Shown: positions 11,329 through 34,000 of the stretch, piece by piece
How positions within the stretch are numbered: position 1 is the first letter of the stretch
Layout of the letters: every line of letters begins with the position of its first letter
NCBI GenBank assembly: GCA_000149265.1
Contig: CH003208.1
Span: 19,801-83,800, forward strand
DNA: 64,000 nucleotides
Direction: 5' to 3'
From: Ciona savignyi
Lineage: Eukaryota; Chordata; Ascidiacea; Phlebobranchia; Cionidae
The notes under the pieces: model-generated
What the model was told of the DNA's origin: nothing
What the model saw: the letters and a program-made list of their open reading frames with translations, nothing else
The model's database searches: none
Translations under genes and position numbers: made by a program

Positions 11329-11430
11329 CTCTTAAGCCTTTTACTTTATGTTAAATTTATCGAACTTTTCCATACGAAAATTAAATATTCTAAATTTCCT
11401 ATGAAGCTATCCAGTCCCAGCGACATTTGA
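11329..11430 (-). pseudogene. Relic of ZP-C exon
   Basis: The reverse complement of this stretch aligns with the intact ZP exon at 2787-2953 (shared words atgtcgctgg, gcttcat, ttaacataaag, aggctt) but reads MSLGLDSFIGNLE and then loses frame and reaches a stop. The counterparts of the exons at 3524 and 4257 were not found, although the 3' flank of the gene is present at 11150-11260. The right-arm ZP copy is therefore decayed and partly deleted. Confidence 0.65.
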
Positions 11431-11457
11431 CCTTATTCTCATTTGGTTTAGTCATTA

Positions 11458-11575
11458 TATGCAGTGTCTGTTAATTGCCTTGCCCGTGGACACAAACGAT
11501 AACGATCAGTTTCGAAACTAAATCCCTCCGACTGCAAGGCAATTCAATACCCACCAAGCTATTCAAACATACAAC
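11458..11575 (-). repeat. SINE S1, partial
   Basis: Reverse-oriented head half, directly downstream of the ADAM stop codon. Confidence 0.7.
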
Positions 11576-11582
11576 AAACCAT

Positions 11583-21950
<10,368 letters not shown>

Positions 21951-22014
21951 CTGTTGGGAACAAAATATTAAAATAAAATCTTTCATTAAAATTAAAGCAA
22001 TTTATTATAGCGGA

Positions 22015-23375
22015 CGATCAGCCAATCACCCAATTTTTTATCGCTTGTAGCGGCATGAAAATGGGACAGATCGTCGCTTGTAGAAGGGCTGATATATGAG
22101 TTTTATCTGCTGGCAGATGGCAAATCCCGATTGAAGCGGCACCCTGGGCAACCGCCACTATGCAACGCTAACTCTTAACCCAGGGTTTGGCAACTTCTCT
22201 AGTCGGCGGGGCAGATGTGGAAAATGAACTTCTTGGTCGGCCGGATTAACATAGGAATAGTATTTGTAGCGACCTCGTATATGTCTACATAAGATGTATG
22301 ATCGCCGCATCCGACATTTGCCCTGACTTTGCGTCATAACTAAACTACTATTACCGCAGCTGTCGAATAATCTTGTCTATATAAGGATAGGATAGGATAT
22401 TCATGTTTATCCCCGTTAATGGGAAAACCAAGGGGGTTAACACACGGGCAAGCGTCAGATCACCTCGCGCCCATCGTCGGGTTACCGGAGCTATTGCAGT
22501 GTGTTGTATATGATAGACACGTTCCTTCAATTTGGTAGAACCCATTAATCCGCTGGGTTCAGGCAATGTCCGTAAAGTGCCTTGCCCAAGGACACAACCG
22601 ACTAGCTAGCGACCTGCAACCTTTCGATTGAAAGGCGACGCACTTAACCGTTAGACCAACGGGCCGGACTAAGTTTTTTATTTCACTTTGGCTCCTGAGG
22701 CGAGGCTCCTAACAGAGAGATCCTAATTGAGGCTTTACGCATTTAGAAACATCTTGTATGTGACGATAACTGATAGTTTAATCTAAGTCGTTGACATATC
22801 TAACGATTTAACTCGTAACTGGTACTAAGTTAATCGCCTCAATTGCTCAATACAATTGATGTTATAAAACTACTGAAGCTTTGATCGACGAGCCACAAAA
22901 GACAGCAATCAAGTCAATGACGTTTACGCAGAAAACCTCAATTAATTAGCGTATAGCTCCGAGGGTCGAGACAGCGTGTAGGGAATCGCATATCGCATCA
23001 GGTGTTGTAATCGGCACACCTAAGGCCTGAAAGATCAATCTACTACAATAGGCAAGCGGCCTTCAACAGCTTCCAACATATTCAATATCTTAATTAAAGG
23101 GTATGGTTAAATACGGAATCAGGCCAGTGGGCCGTATGTTGCCCATGCTTGCCATAACCCCTAACTCACAATCCCTAAATCTAACCTATTTTCTACAACC
23201 GGCAAACAACGCAATCCCAACAGATACAGCAAGCATAGCATCTGCCGCTTTAATCGGGATTTGCCATCTGCTAGTAGATAAAACGCATATGAGCTGTCCC
23301 GCTACAAGCGACGATCTGTCCCATTTTCATGCCGCTACAAGCGATGATAAATGGGCTGATCGGATGATAATCACC
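22015..23375. mobile_element. DNA element with ~140-bp terminal inverted repeats
   Basis: 22015-22145 (tttttatcgcttgtagcggc, gggacagatcgtcgcttgta, ggcaaatcccgatt) is repeated in inverted form at 23230-23370 (aatcgggatttgcc, tacaagcgacgatctgtccc, gccgctacaagcgatgataa). The interior has no transposase frame, so this is a non-autonomous element. A SINE S1 at 22386-22664 (-) is inserted in it, showing the order of insertion. It occupies the region where the 5' end of the ADAM gene is expected. Confidence 0.75.
22386..22664 (-). repeat. SINE S1, inserted in the inverted-repeat element
   Basis: Full-length copy, ggataggatattcatgttta to cgttagaccaacgggccgg. Confidence 0.9.
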
Positions 23376-23796
23376 TTTTAAAAAATTTCTAAAAACAAAA
23401 AGCAAAACCATAACAGAACACAATCTAGTCGTCATATTTCAAAAATACTTTTCAATGCGTAAACAACGGTAAGCTTATCAACAATATGCTTAATAGCGTT
23501 TATATTTTTTGCTATTGTAAGGCTTAAAGGTATGGCGGATGTTTAAATAATGTTAGTTATGATTCACTAGCTGAAACAGTCCGAAACACAGGAAACGTAT
23601 AAATGCGAAATGCACATTTTTGTTTTTTTATATTTATTTATTTACAAGTATTTAATATTTAAGTGCAAGGATGAGAAGTATTTATATGAGTGGCTGCTAA
23701 GTAAGGCTTTCTGCAAACAGCATAATCATTTTACCATCATCTTAAAACTTGTCCGTTTCTAACTCACTTTCTTGCGGTATCCAATTTCGACCGTCC

Positions 23797-24080
23797 GACA
23801 GATTAGTCTGGTGGTTTAGTGCGTGGCCTTTCAGCCTAAGTGGTGCGGGTACGAAACTGGTCGCTAGCTAGTCGGTTGCGACCTTGGGCAAGGCACTTTA
23901 CCGACATTGCCTGAACCTAGGGGATTAATGGGTTCTACCAAATTGAAGAACGTTTCTATCATACACAACACACTGCAATAGCTCAGGTAACCCGACGGTG
24001 GGCGCGAGGTGATCTGACGATCGCCCGTGTGTTAACCCCCTTGGTTTTCCCATTCACGGGGATAAACATGAATATCCTAT
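23797..24080 (+). repeat. SINE S1
   Basis: Full-length, gacagattagtctggtggtt to gggataaacatgaatatcct. Confidence 0.9.
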
Positions 24081-24764
24081 TTAAATATAGCAAAGGTTTA
24101 TCCACAGTCTTCTTTCCCGATTATCCCGAGTCTTATATTTTATACCTTTGTTTTCATCTCCTACTTAAACTGCTTTTCATCTCGGAGTTTCTTGTGGGAT
24201 GACCGAGAGTAAATCGAGAAGTTGCTTAATTGTGATAGAACACACTAATGTACTAACTTCTACAACCGAATGGCTAGCAACCAGTTTCGAGACTAAAACC
24301 CTTCGACTGAAAGAACAAACCCATGAAGTTATTAAGCGGAACATGTTAATAAAACACAGGACGTCAATACAAAAGTACCACAGGAATTAAAATATTGCAG
24401 TTTTTTTTATATAATTAAGGGGAAATTGAAATGGTGCTTTTCAAGTTGACAAAATTGAAATTGGTCAATTAAAAGATAAAAAGCATAAAAAATGAATATT
24501 CACATGTATTAAAATGACTTCACAATCAGAAATACAGCATGAAGTGTAAAGTCAAGAAGGTTTTGCGTTTAAGAAAAAAAATGTCACTTGGTTTTAAGAC
24601 TTTACAGGGCTTTAGTTTAATTTCCCATTCACGAGGATAAACATAACCTATCACATTGTGAAATATAACAAGGGACAAAAAGTTTGTAGTCTTGGTATCA
24701 AATCAAATCTTTAAGTCCAGCAATAGTAGATATGAAGCCCACAAATATGTTAAGTAACAACAAA

Positions 24765-24930
24765 CTAGTTTAGTTTATTTTTTGTTTCCACGATGAAAAC
24801 ATAAATCAGGACTGTTAAAAAAAAGTTCGAAAACGGGAAAAAAACGGCAAAACGACAGTCGTTAGAACACGTCTAAAAACAAGCAATTAATTATTAAAAT
24901 TTAAAACTAAAGGTTTATAATCATCAATTT
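24765..24930 (-). mobile_element. Short dispersed element M1
   Basis: Reverse copy of the element at 9632-9800 (shared tttgtttccacgatgaaaac and gtcgttagaacacgtctaaa). Confidence 0.65.
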
Positions 24931-25005
24931 GCTAATAAAAAGCTATGTGAAGCTTTTCGTTTTTATTTAATGCCAGTTCTGTAATAAATCGTCGGTAAGA
25001 GTTGT

Positions 25006-25011
25006 TTTATT
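25006..25011 (-). terminator. poly(A) signal, cytokine receptor gene
   Basis: AATAAA on the minus strand, about 47 nt after the stop codon at 25058. Confidence 0.7.
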
Positions 25012-25057
25012 CGCCGGGTGAATCAGGAAAAGACAAATTTTCAAGTGAACGTTATTA

Positions 25058-28000
25058 TTACACAATCGACTCAATAGTACATGGTTGAGGAAGACATAAC
25101 TCCACGACCTTTGGATTAAAGTTGGATTTGAATGAAGCCGAATCATTTAAGTGATAATTCGTAAAATCGTAATTCCTAAGAAAACTTGAATAATTTGAAG
25201 GATAGAACCCCTGGCTTAGCATGGACGAAACGCCGCTATCGCCACTAGTGCTGTAAATGAATCTGCGACTTTCGTGATTTTCTGCCGATTTTAAATTTTT
25301 AATAATTTGCAGCTGATTACAATCCAATGTGATAATAGTGTTCGGGTCCGTTTGAAACTGCTTATCTTCTGGAGTAAAGTCAATTTCCGAATCGGTTTGT
25401 GCTTGCAGTGTTATGTACGACAGATGGTCCGAACCTTCAATATTCTCCGCAAAAGTATTCTCAATATTATCTGCATCTGTAGACACTGTTTCCATCGAAG
25501 GTGCGTCCATTACTGATGTTTCTATTGAATATAAATCCAACAATAACGTTTCTTTTAATTCGGCAGCATTTACGGTGCTTACTAAACACACATCATTTTC
25601 CGGCGAGTTCTCTTTAATCTGTTTACCAGCTTTATACGACGCTGATTGAGTTTGGTCTTTTCTTTTCTGTTCAGAGTTTTTCTTCTCCCAACCTCTCCAC
25701 TCGAATACCGAATCCACGTTTTCATATTGTACACCAATCTGGCTGCTTTCAAAGTTCTCGTAATGGTTGCTACGCTTTACTACTATGGGCGTTTGATACA
25801 AATCGTTGAGTATGTCCTTGTGGATGGCAGGACTTACGACTTTGGTGCTTCGAAGGCTGGAAGTAATTTAATCGTTAAATGGTGAATAAATTTAAAGTTT
25901 TTTACTCAGTAATGTAAAACGCGGCACGATTGCCTGAACCCAATGAATTATTGGGTTTACCCAAATTGAAAGAAAATCTTAATCATACACGACACATTGC
26001 AAAGTCACAATAGGCGCGAGGTAATGGGAAAGTACATGCCGTAATGCTAATTACGTTTATCCATTCCTAAAACCAAAGATCCTGTATTCAATACAGAGTT
26101 CGATTCCCGGCCATTGCAAAACTTGTCCGACTGGTTAGTCTGGTATTTTAGTGCGTCAATCTTTCAGTCGAAAAGGTTGCAGGTTTAAAAACGGTTGCTA
26201 GCTAGTCGGTTGTGTCCTAGGGCAAGGCACTTAACGGACATTGCCTGAACCCAGTGGATTAATGGATACTACCAAATTGAAGGAACATGTCTATCATACA
26301 CAACACACTCTGATAGCTCAGGTAACCCGACGGTGGGCGCAGGGCGATCTGACGATTTCCCGTGTGTTAACCCGCTTAGTTTTACCATTCACAAGGATAA
26401 ACAGAAATATCCTATCCTATCTAATAAACTGTTACCCAGCGACCACCAACTTAGATAGTTGTGATCCTGGGTAAGTAACTTAGAAATTGCGGTCTGATCC
26501 CAGGGAAATAAACTAATATGGTAGAAAATTCTCATTCATAACACAGATCCATACCTGGAAATTACGAGGTACAGCAGTACAAGTATAAGAGCAATACCAA
26601 GAATACTGCACACCGAAGCTATTATTATGCTTGATGGTGAACCTGGGAATAAAAGAAATTTAAAAACAACATGAAAACAATCATCATTATGATACTAGTC
26701 CAGTACAGTTGGGAATAATGCACTGTATTTATTTGTCATTAATAAACATGAATATCCTCCTCCTCATAATTTAATTTTGAGCAACAAATTTAATCACATT
26801 TGGCTAAGATGACAGTTAGTTGATTTGTCCGGTGCTAGAACCTGATACCTCCCAATTATTCAGGAAGGACCCCAACTGCTGCCATAGTTGACCAGCCATT
26901 TTATTCTAGTGGACGAAACTGGAACCCAGCAGATTAATGGGTTCTACCAGTAACCCGACGATGGGCGTGAGGTGATCTGACGATTGCCCGTGTGTTAACC
27001 CCCTTGGTTTATCCATTCAAGGGGATAAACATGAATATTCTATCCTATCCTATCACCACTGGTTATGATTAGTCAGGTGCTCGGTTCAATATCCACCAAG
27101 GCCACTTTTCGCGCGGGTGTTTTTCATGGGCAACTCATTAATCGTTTCCTCTCTAGTAGGTTCAAATAAAAAAATAAAAAATTGAAGCATCATATTATGA
27201 ACACACCCTAACAGTTATAGCAACTTGATGGTGGACACGTGGTGATCTAATATATATGTAGGCTTTTTATAATAAATGGCGTTAACAAAAAAACAGCTGC
27301 TGACTAGTTGAATAAAGGGTTTGTCTTGAATTTAGGAAAAGGGGGAAGCATACATTAATTCTTTATATGAACCCTACCTAACAATGACTTTGCATCCAAT
27401 ATATTAAAAACAGTTAAGTACACTTACTGTCCACTGGAATTTGAATTTGATTCGACCAATCAGAGCACAGATCACCAGCACCTTAAAAGAGTATTATGAG
27501 GTCATAGGCGTTCTTGGGATGGCCATTTAAATATATGTTATTGCTATCTAGGCATAAAAAATGGAAAAAGGAACAAAAAATGTTGTTATTAAATGGCGCA
27601 CAATTTTTTGTGACGGTTTTTATGCCAATGGTTTTATTATTGTAAGAAAACTTATGTATAGAATACATTTTTGTCGAGTTAAGTAAAAAATGGTCATATT
27701 TTAACATACCTGTACATGCTACCAAGGCAACTATAGTTCCAGGTGGCTCGTTTAAAGTAGCATTGGTTTGCTCCCCACCATAAATTGTGGGAACACTGCT
27801 GTTACAATTGACTTTGGAATCCTCCCAACTGCAACATTATCAATGGATTTAAAGATTATTACAAAATACTGTAAAAATAACGATCTGTATATTTACTGCA
27901 TAATGTGTATGTTTGCAGTGTAGCATAATTACAACAGTTAGGAATAGAACTAAAGGTTTCAGGTTTATTATAAAAATCTTTAGTCCGGCCCGGTGGTCTA

Positions 28001-31000
28001 GCGGTTAAGTGCGTCGCCTTTCAATCGAAAGGTTGCAGGTGCGAAACTGGTCGCTAGCTAGTCGGTTGTGTCCTTGGGCAAGGCACTTTAGGGACATTGC
28101 CTGAACCCAGCGGATTAATGGGTTCTACCACATTGAAGGAACGTGTCTATCATATACAACACACTGCAATAGCCCCGGTAACCCGACGATGGGCGCGAGG
28201 TGATCTGACGATTGCCCGTGTGATAACCCCCCAGGTTTTCCCATTCACGGGGATAAACATGAATATCCTATCCTATCCTTTTTGAAAAAATTGGTATTCT
28301 TGACTTTTTCATTAATTGCCACTCAACATTTTCCAACCACAGGAATAAAATAGAACTGGATGCTTTATTCTTGTGAAAGGAAAAATGCATTAGATATATC
28401 GCATCCACTGGATTAAGGAAATTTCTGCAAAGTGTCTCGCCCAGGAAGACAATCGTCTAGCGACTAGTTCCGATCCCACAACCTTTCTGCTGGGAGCTGC
28501 CGATGCTCTTACCGATTTGGATATCCACTTAATGCAAATCAACATATCTTATCCTCAAGTAAAAACCACACTAAAATTAACAAAATTCCCACAACCATAA
28601 TAGTTCAACTATGTTGTTACCTGCTTATACCAAAACTTAAAATGTAACAGAAGATCTCCCCATTAGCAAGCACTGGGTGGTTGCCATCTAATGAGGAATC
28701 CTTTATCGACTTTCACAGGATTGAACAACACAGGTGGAGTGGATGGAGCTGTTAAGTCATAAACAAGGATATTTATTCCCATGATTGGGAAAACCTAGGG
28801 GGTTAACACACGGGTAATCATCAGATCACATCGCGTCTACCATAGGGTTACCGGAGCGATTGAAATATTTTGTGAATAATTTAGATGTGACTTCAATTTA
28901 TATAGAACCCAGCAATCCACTGAGTTCAGGAAGTATCCGTTAAGTGCCTTGCCCAAGGACACAACCGACTGGCTAGCGACCAGTTTCGCACCTGCAACCT
29001 TTTGGTTAAAAGGTGACGCACTAACCCAAAGGACACAATCGATTAGCTTTGCAACCAGTTTTGAACCTAGAACCCTTCGGCTGAAACAAAATGCACTAAT
29101 CCACCAACCCAATCGGTCGGACTTTTATTGTTAATTTCGAGATAAAATGTTGGCTTAGCAGTGGTGCAAAAGATGTACAGTTACAGCTATGAACCAGTTG
29201 GCTCAGTTTGGGCTTAGATCATATTGCAGCCAGCTAAAAGTTTTGTGTAACAAATGGCTGGTTAGGTCAGCTGTGTCAGTGAGCAAAGTTCCATGAACCC
29301 AGTTCATAAATGAGTTAAAATAAAACAGTTTAAACATGTTATAAAACACGCTACAATAGCTCCAGTAACAGGTTGGTTTCTGTAAAGACTCACTATGTGT
29401 ACTTATTCACACGAATTAAACATAAATATGCTTTTTCGGTAATTTAATGACTTTTTTACAAGGAAAAACTTTAAAGGTGGGTGGTTGTAAATGTGTGTTT
29501 GCATTTCACAGTAAGTGCCGATGCTACAGTGATACAGTACTGCCATCTTTTGCCAGCACTTATCCAATCTTTTCTAACCTATGAAGGGCCAGAGAATTTA
29601 ACAATGACAGTCATATTCCCTTTCCCATGTTAAAATGCTTTTAGAAAAATTTAAAGACCGTTAGAAACATTTAAAAAAATTGCTAAATATATTTTTTTAA
29701 TTCGTTAGAAATATTTAAAAATTAGTTTCTATTACATTCATCGCAATCTTACAATATGCATTAGATACCTGCTTGTCCTGTTACAACACCCTGCACTTTA
29801 GAGGGTCCAGTTCCCCCACTGTTTACTGCAGAAACCAATATATTGTACTTGGTATACGGTATGAGGTCTATAAATTGCAGTAACGGAGATTTTGAGGTCT
29901 TGGTTTTCAAGTCTGGAAGAATTTGATAAATATAGTTTAATTGAATGTATGTCTAGTACAATTGATTAGCTTGGTGGGTTAGTGTGTCGCCTTTCAGCCG
30001 AAGGGTTGCAGGTTTGAAATTGGTCACTAGCTAGTCGGTTGTGTCCTTGTGCAATGCACTTAACGGACATTGCCTGAACCAAGCGAATTAATGGGTTCTA
30101 CTATATTAAAGGAACGTGTGAATCACAATAGCTCTGGTGACCCAACGGTGGGCGCGAGTTGATCTGACGATTGCTGTGTGATAACCCCATTAGTTTTCCC
30201 ATTCACAGCGATAAGCATAAATATCATATCATATAACATGGAAGGTCTTTACCAGACAGTTTCTCAGTTCACCTTTCTTGGAAAGATAATTTAATAGCAG
30301 TTGCAGTGATCCATAGAATTTAAATATATTAAATTTAATTAAACACTATACAATAGCTCAAGCAAACTGACAATGGGCTTGTCTTGTTATATCAAGGTCT
30401 AGATTAGAGTAATATCGACATGGTTTTGTTGACTTTGGTTGACCCCAAATACAAGAATAAATATGATCCTGTCCTAATATTAGCTTTAAATTTGTTGAAT
30501 CCGACTTAGCTTGGTGAGTTAGTGTGTCGACCCTTCAGCCAACTGGTTGCTGGTTTGAAACTGTTCCCTAGCTAGTCGGTTGTGTCCATGGGCAAGGCAC
30601 TTAACAAACATTGCCCGAACTCATCCGACCAATGGATTTAACCAGATTAAAGGAACGTCTGAATCTAACACAACATACTACAATAGCTCCGGTAACCCGA
30701 CGGTGGACGCGAGGTAATCTAAGACTGCACTTGTGTTAATGCCCCTTGGTTTTCCCACTTACAAGGATAAACATAAATATCCTATCCCAACCTATACCTA
30801 TCTATAAATAAATCACCTTCTTCATTGGAGTAATAAGTCACTGTGTATGAGGTCACAATACCACAAGCAACGTTGGATACTAGCGGAATAATCTCAATAG
30901 AAATCATATTTGAAGAAATGGATTGGACTTTAAACTTCGGAGATGCAATAGGTCCTGAAAAACAATGTTTTTATTGAGGCCTATCGTTTAAAGTGGTATT

Positions 31001-34000
31001 GCGCATTTTTAAAAGCTATAGCTCCAAACAGCAAAATATATTGATTTATAAAATGAGAGTTAAACTAGTTCCTACTGTGTAGCAATATAGCTCAGGTGGT
31101 TAGTGTGTTGGCTTAGAGCTGGATGGTTGAAGCATCGAAACCAGTAACTTGCTTTGCTGCATGTTTGGCGGTTGTGTCCTTGGGAAAGGAACTTAAGAAA
31201 TATTTTCTAAAACCAGTGGAATATTGCATTAAACTAAACTTAATGAACATCTTAATCATATACAACACACTACACTAGCTCTGGTAACTCACTCTGGGTG
31301 CAAGGTGATCTGACAATTGCCTGTGTAATAATGATGTTGGGTCATCCATTCACAAGAATAAAACATGAATATTGTAACAAATGGTATTTAAACAGCAAAG
31401 CTTATACAGATAATTACACTGTAAATGGCTTTACCAAGGTCCATATATCTACATTGTGTTTCTGGGCAAGCAAATTTACTGCAGATTACCATAGGCTCAC
31501 CATTGTGTTACCAGAGCTATTGCCAGGTGTTGTGTATTATTGAGACTTTTTTTGACTAATTAATATACCATTTGGGTTAGGCGATGTCCACTAAATGCCT
31601 TTTCCAAGGACACAACTGACTAGCTGGCGACCAATATTGATCCCACAACCTTTCAGTTAAATGTACCACCACCGTGTCTTTGGGCATGGAACTTTACTAA
31701 AACTGCTCATTATACTAGTGATAAATCCTCCCAAAAGGTTTTGGTTTGCAAGTTGACACTCTACCAGTACATGTGTATCAAACCTTTACTCTAAATTCCC
31801 ACCCAACAGAATACAAACACATCCATCCACACATACTGATAGACCCAGAAACCGGATACAACCTTTTAACTGACCACATTTAGCAATTGACCCAATAAAA
31901 GTGTGAATAAACATATATCCGGCCCGTTGATCTAACGGTTAAGTGCGTCGCCTTTCAATCGAAAGGTTGCAGGTGTGAAACTGGTCGCTAGCTAGTCGGT
32001 TGTGTCCTTGGGCAAGGCACTTTATGGATTGCCTGAACCCAGAGGATTAATGGGTTCTACCAAATTGAAGGAACGTGTCTATCACATACAACACACTGCA
32101 ATAGCTCCGGTAACCCGACGATGGACGCGAGGTGATCTGACGATTGCCCGTGTGTTAACCACCTTGGTTTTCCCATTCACGGGGATAAAGATGAATATCC
32201 TATCCTATATATTAGAAAATTTACTAGTTTCCACGGCGTAAGATTGAAATGAGCATGATCCAACTGTCGTTTTCCCGAACACTGATTCAACCACTTGGGT
32301 GTACAATGTGCACGTCTGGAACAAGTATTTTCATAAAGACGATTAACTAAGTGCGGTCGTGTGGCCGAATGGTTAATGCGATCGATACATATACCGACTC
32401 TTATACAAAAAACGGTCCTGGTGACGAGCCCATCATGGGTTCGAAACTTGGCTCAGTAAAAAAAATAATTAACTAAGTTCCAACTAAGCTACTTAATGTT
32501 GAACAGTATGTGTGGCCAGATTCATATATAGCATGTGTGGCTGAATGGTTATAGCAATTGATTTGTATCCAGCACAGCATGTTGTTGCTAACAACTTACA
32601 ATTGTTTCAATAAATAGAAAATTATAGTTTCTGTATTAAATACCTTATTTCAAAGATTTAAAATTTGACATTAGAAATTATTTATTCTACTATATGTCTA
32701 GAAAACAAACAGATTCGGATAGGAACATCATAATCAAGCCCGAAATAAGTATGATCATAGCCCTATGGTTGTTAGTTTACAGAACTCGTTAAAAACCCAG
32801 TAAAATAAATCAAATACAATGACCAACCATTTACTTTAGGGCCACTTACAAACTAGACCTTTGACAAATCCTGTAAGCACTGATTTTTTTAATAAATGTT
32901 TAGCCATTAAACAAGAAGTTTAAAAAAAAGGAGGATTATCAAAATACATTTAAAAGCTTTTATACTTTTGCACAGCGGAGTTTATTGTCATTTAAGGGAC
33001 ATCAAGCTACCTTTTGTCTGAAGGTGTGTAACTAAGGCTGGGAAATGTGTATTAGTGTAAAAGTCGTTGAAAATGTCAGTAAATAGAGTGTCAAAAGGGA
33101 AAACGAAAACCTGAACTAAAAGTTTGTAAGAACGACTTAGTACTAAGGAAAGGGAGGGGGGCTTTATAAGAATGATGTGAAAAAACAGTTTTAATGCTCT
33201 TACCTAATAAAGCTATCCAGACAAAACAACATAATTTAAAAGGTATCACATAATTTGACCGAAAAATCATCATATTAATCTGTTTAGCTGGGCTAATAAA
33301 GTTGGTTTAAACTTGGGGATATCTAAACTGATACAATCATGAAACAAACTGTTATAAATTTGCAGTGACGGTTCAATTGACTTAATTTTGTTCATCACAA
33401 GATTAACTATAGCTGTAACGAAAGTTAAAAGGTGAAAGTTCTAAAATAAATACCAATAAAGAGTTCATGCAAACAATATTTATTTGTCAAACTTCCTGTA
33501 TAAACACCCATCTAGTTAACCATGTTAATTATTAAGAGAAAACTAGTCACAAGAACAGACTAATTAACCTTACATTTTTTGTATTTAATTTGTTACATGA
33601 CTATTTACTTTGATGCAAAAAGCAATTCTAAATCTTAAATGATCTTAAACAAGCCCCACAGATTACTTAAAGAGCACATTTTTCGTTACCTGTAATTGGA
33701 GTAACAGGCCTTTTATGACATAAATTTCTGGTCCCGGCGCTACCATGGACCACCCATGCTAATGTAATGTATCATGGCCTACATTCCTGGTCCCAGACCC
33801 ACCCATACTAATGAAATGTACCTTTAATTCAGTGACATTGTAACTGAATGTGGTGGAATTGACACTTCGTTTTGCAACCAAATTATCATCGGCGTAACTT
33901 ATAATGTCGAATGAGTCATATGCGTCGCGATCGCTAGGTGCAATCCACTCAAGTGACATCCAACTTTCACCACCGGAGGCATAAACGCAGCCTGATGGGC

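Noticed and set aside
23600-23695. Candidate ADAM promoter and signal exon (TATAAATA then an ATG with a short hydrophobic frame on the minus strand)
   Set aside because: The frame reaches a stop after 16 codons and no donor gives the phase 1 needed to join exon 21950-21877.
27984-28055. tRNA genes at the heads of S1 and S2 copies
   Set aside because: A- and B-box-like words are present but there is no full cloverleaf, and each is followed by the conserved SINE body; they are SINE promoters.
28097-28285. Recurrent small proteins beginning MPEPSG/GLMGSTKLKE at about 15 places
   Set aside because: All are translations of the SINE S1 body; the frame is open in the consensus but the product is unrelated to any protein and is broken in most copies.
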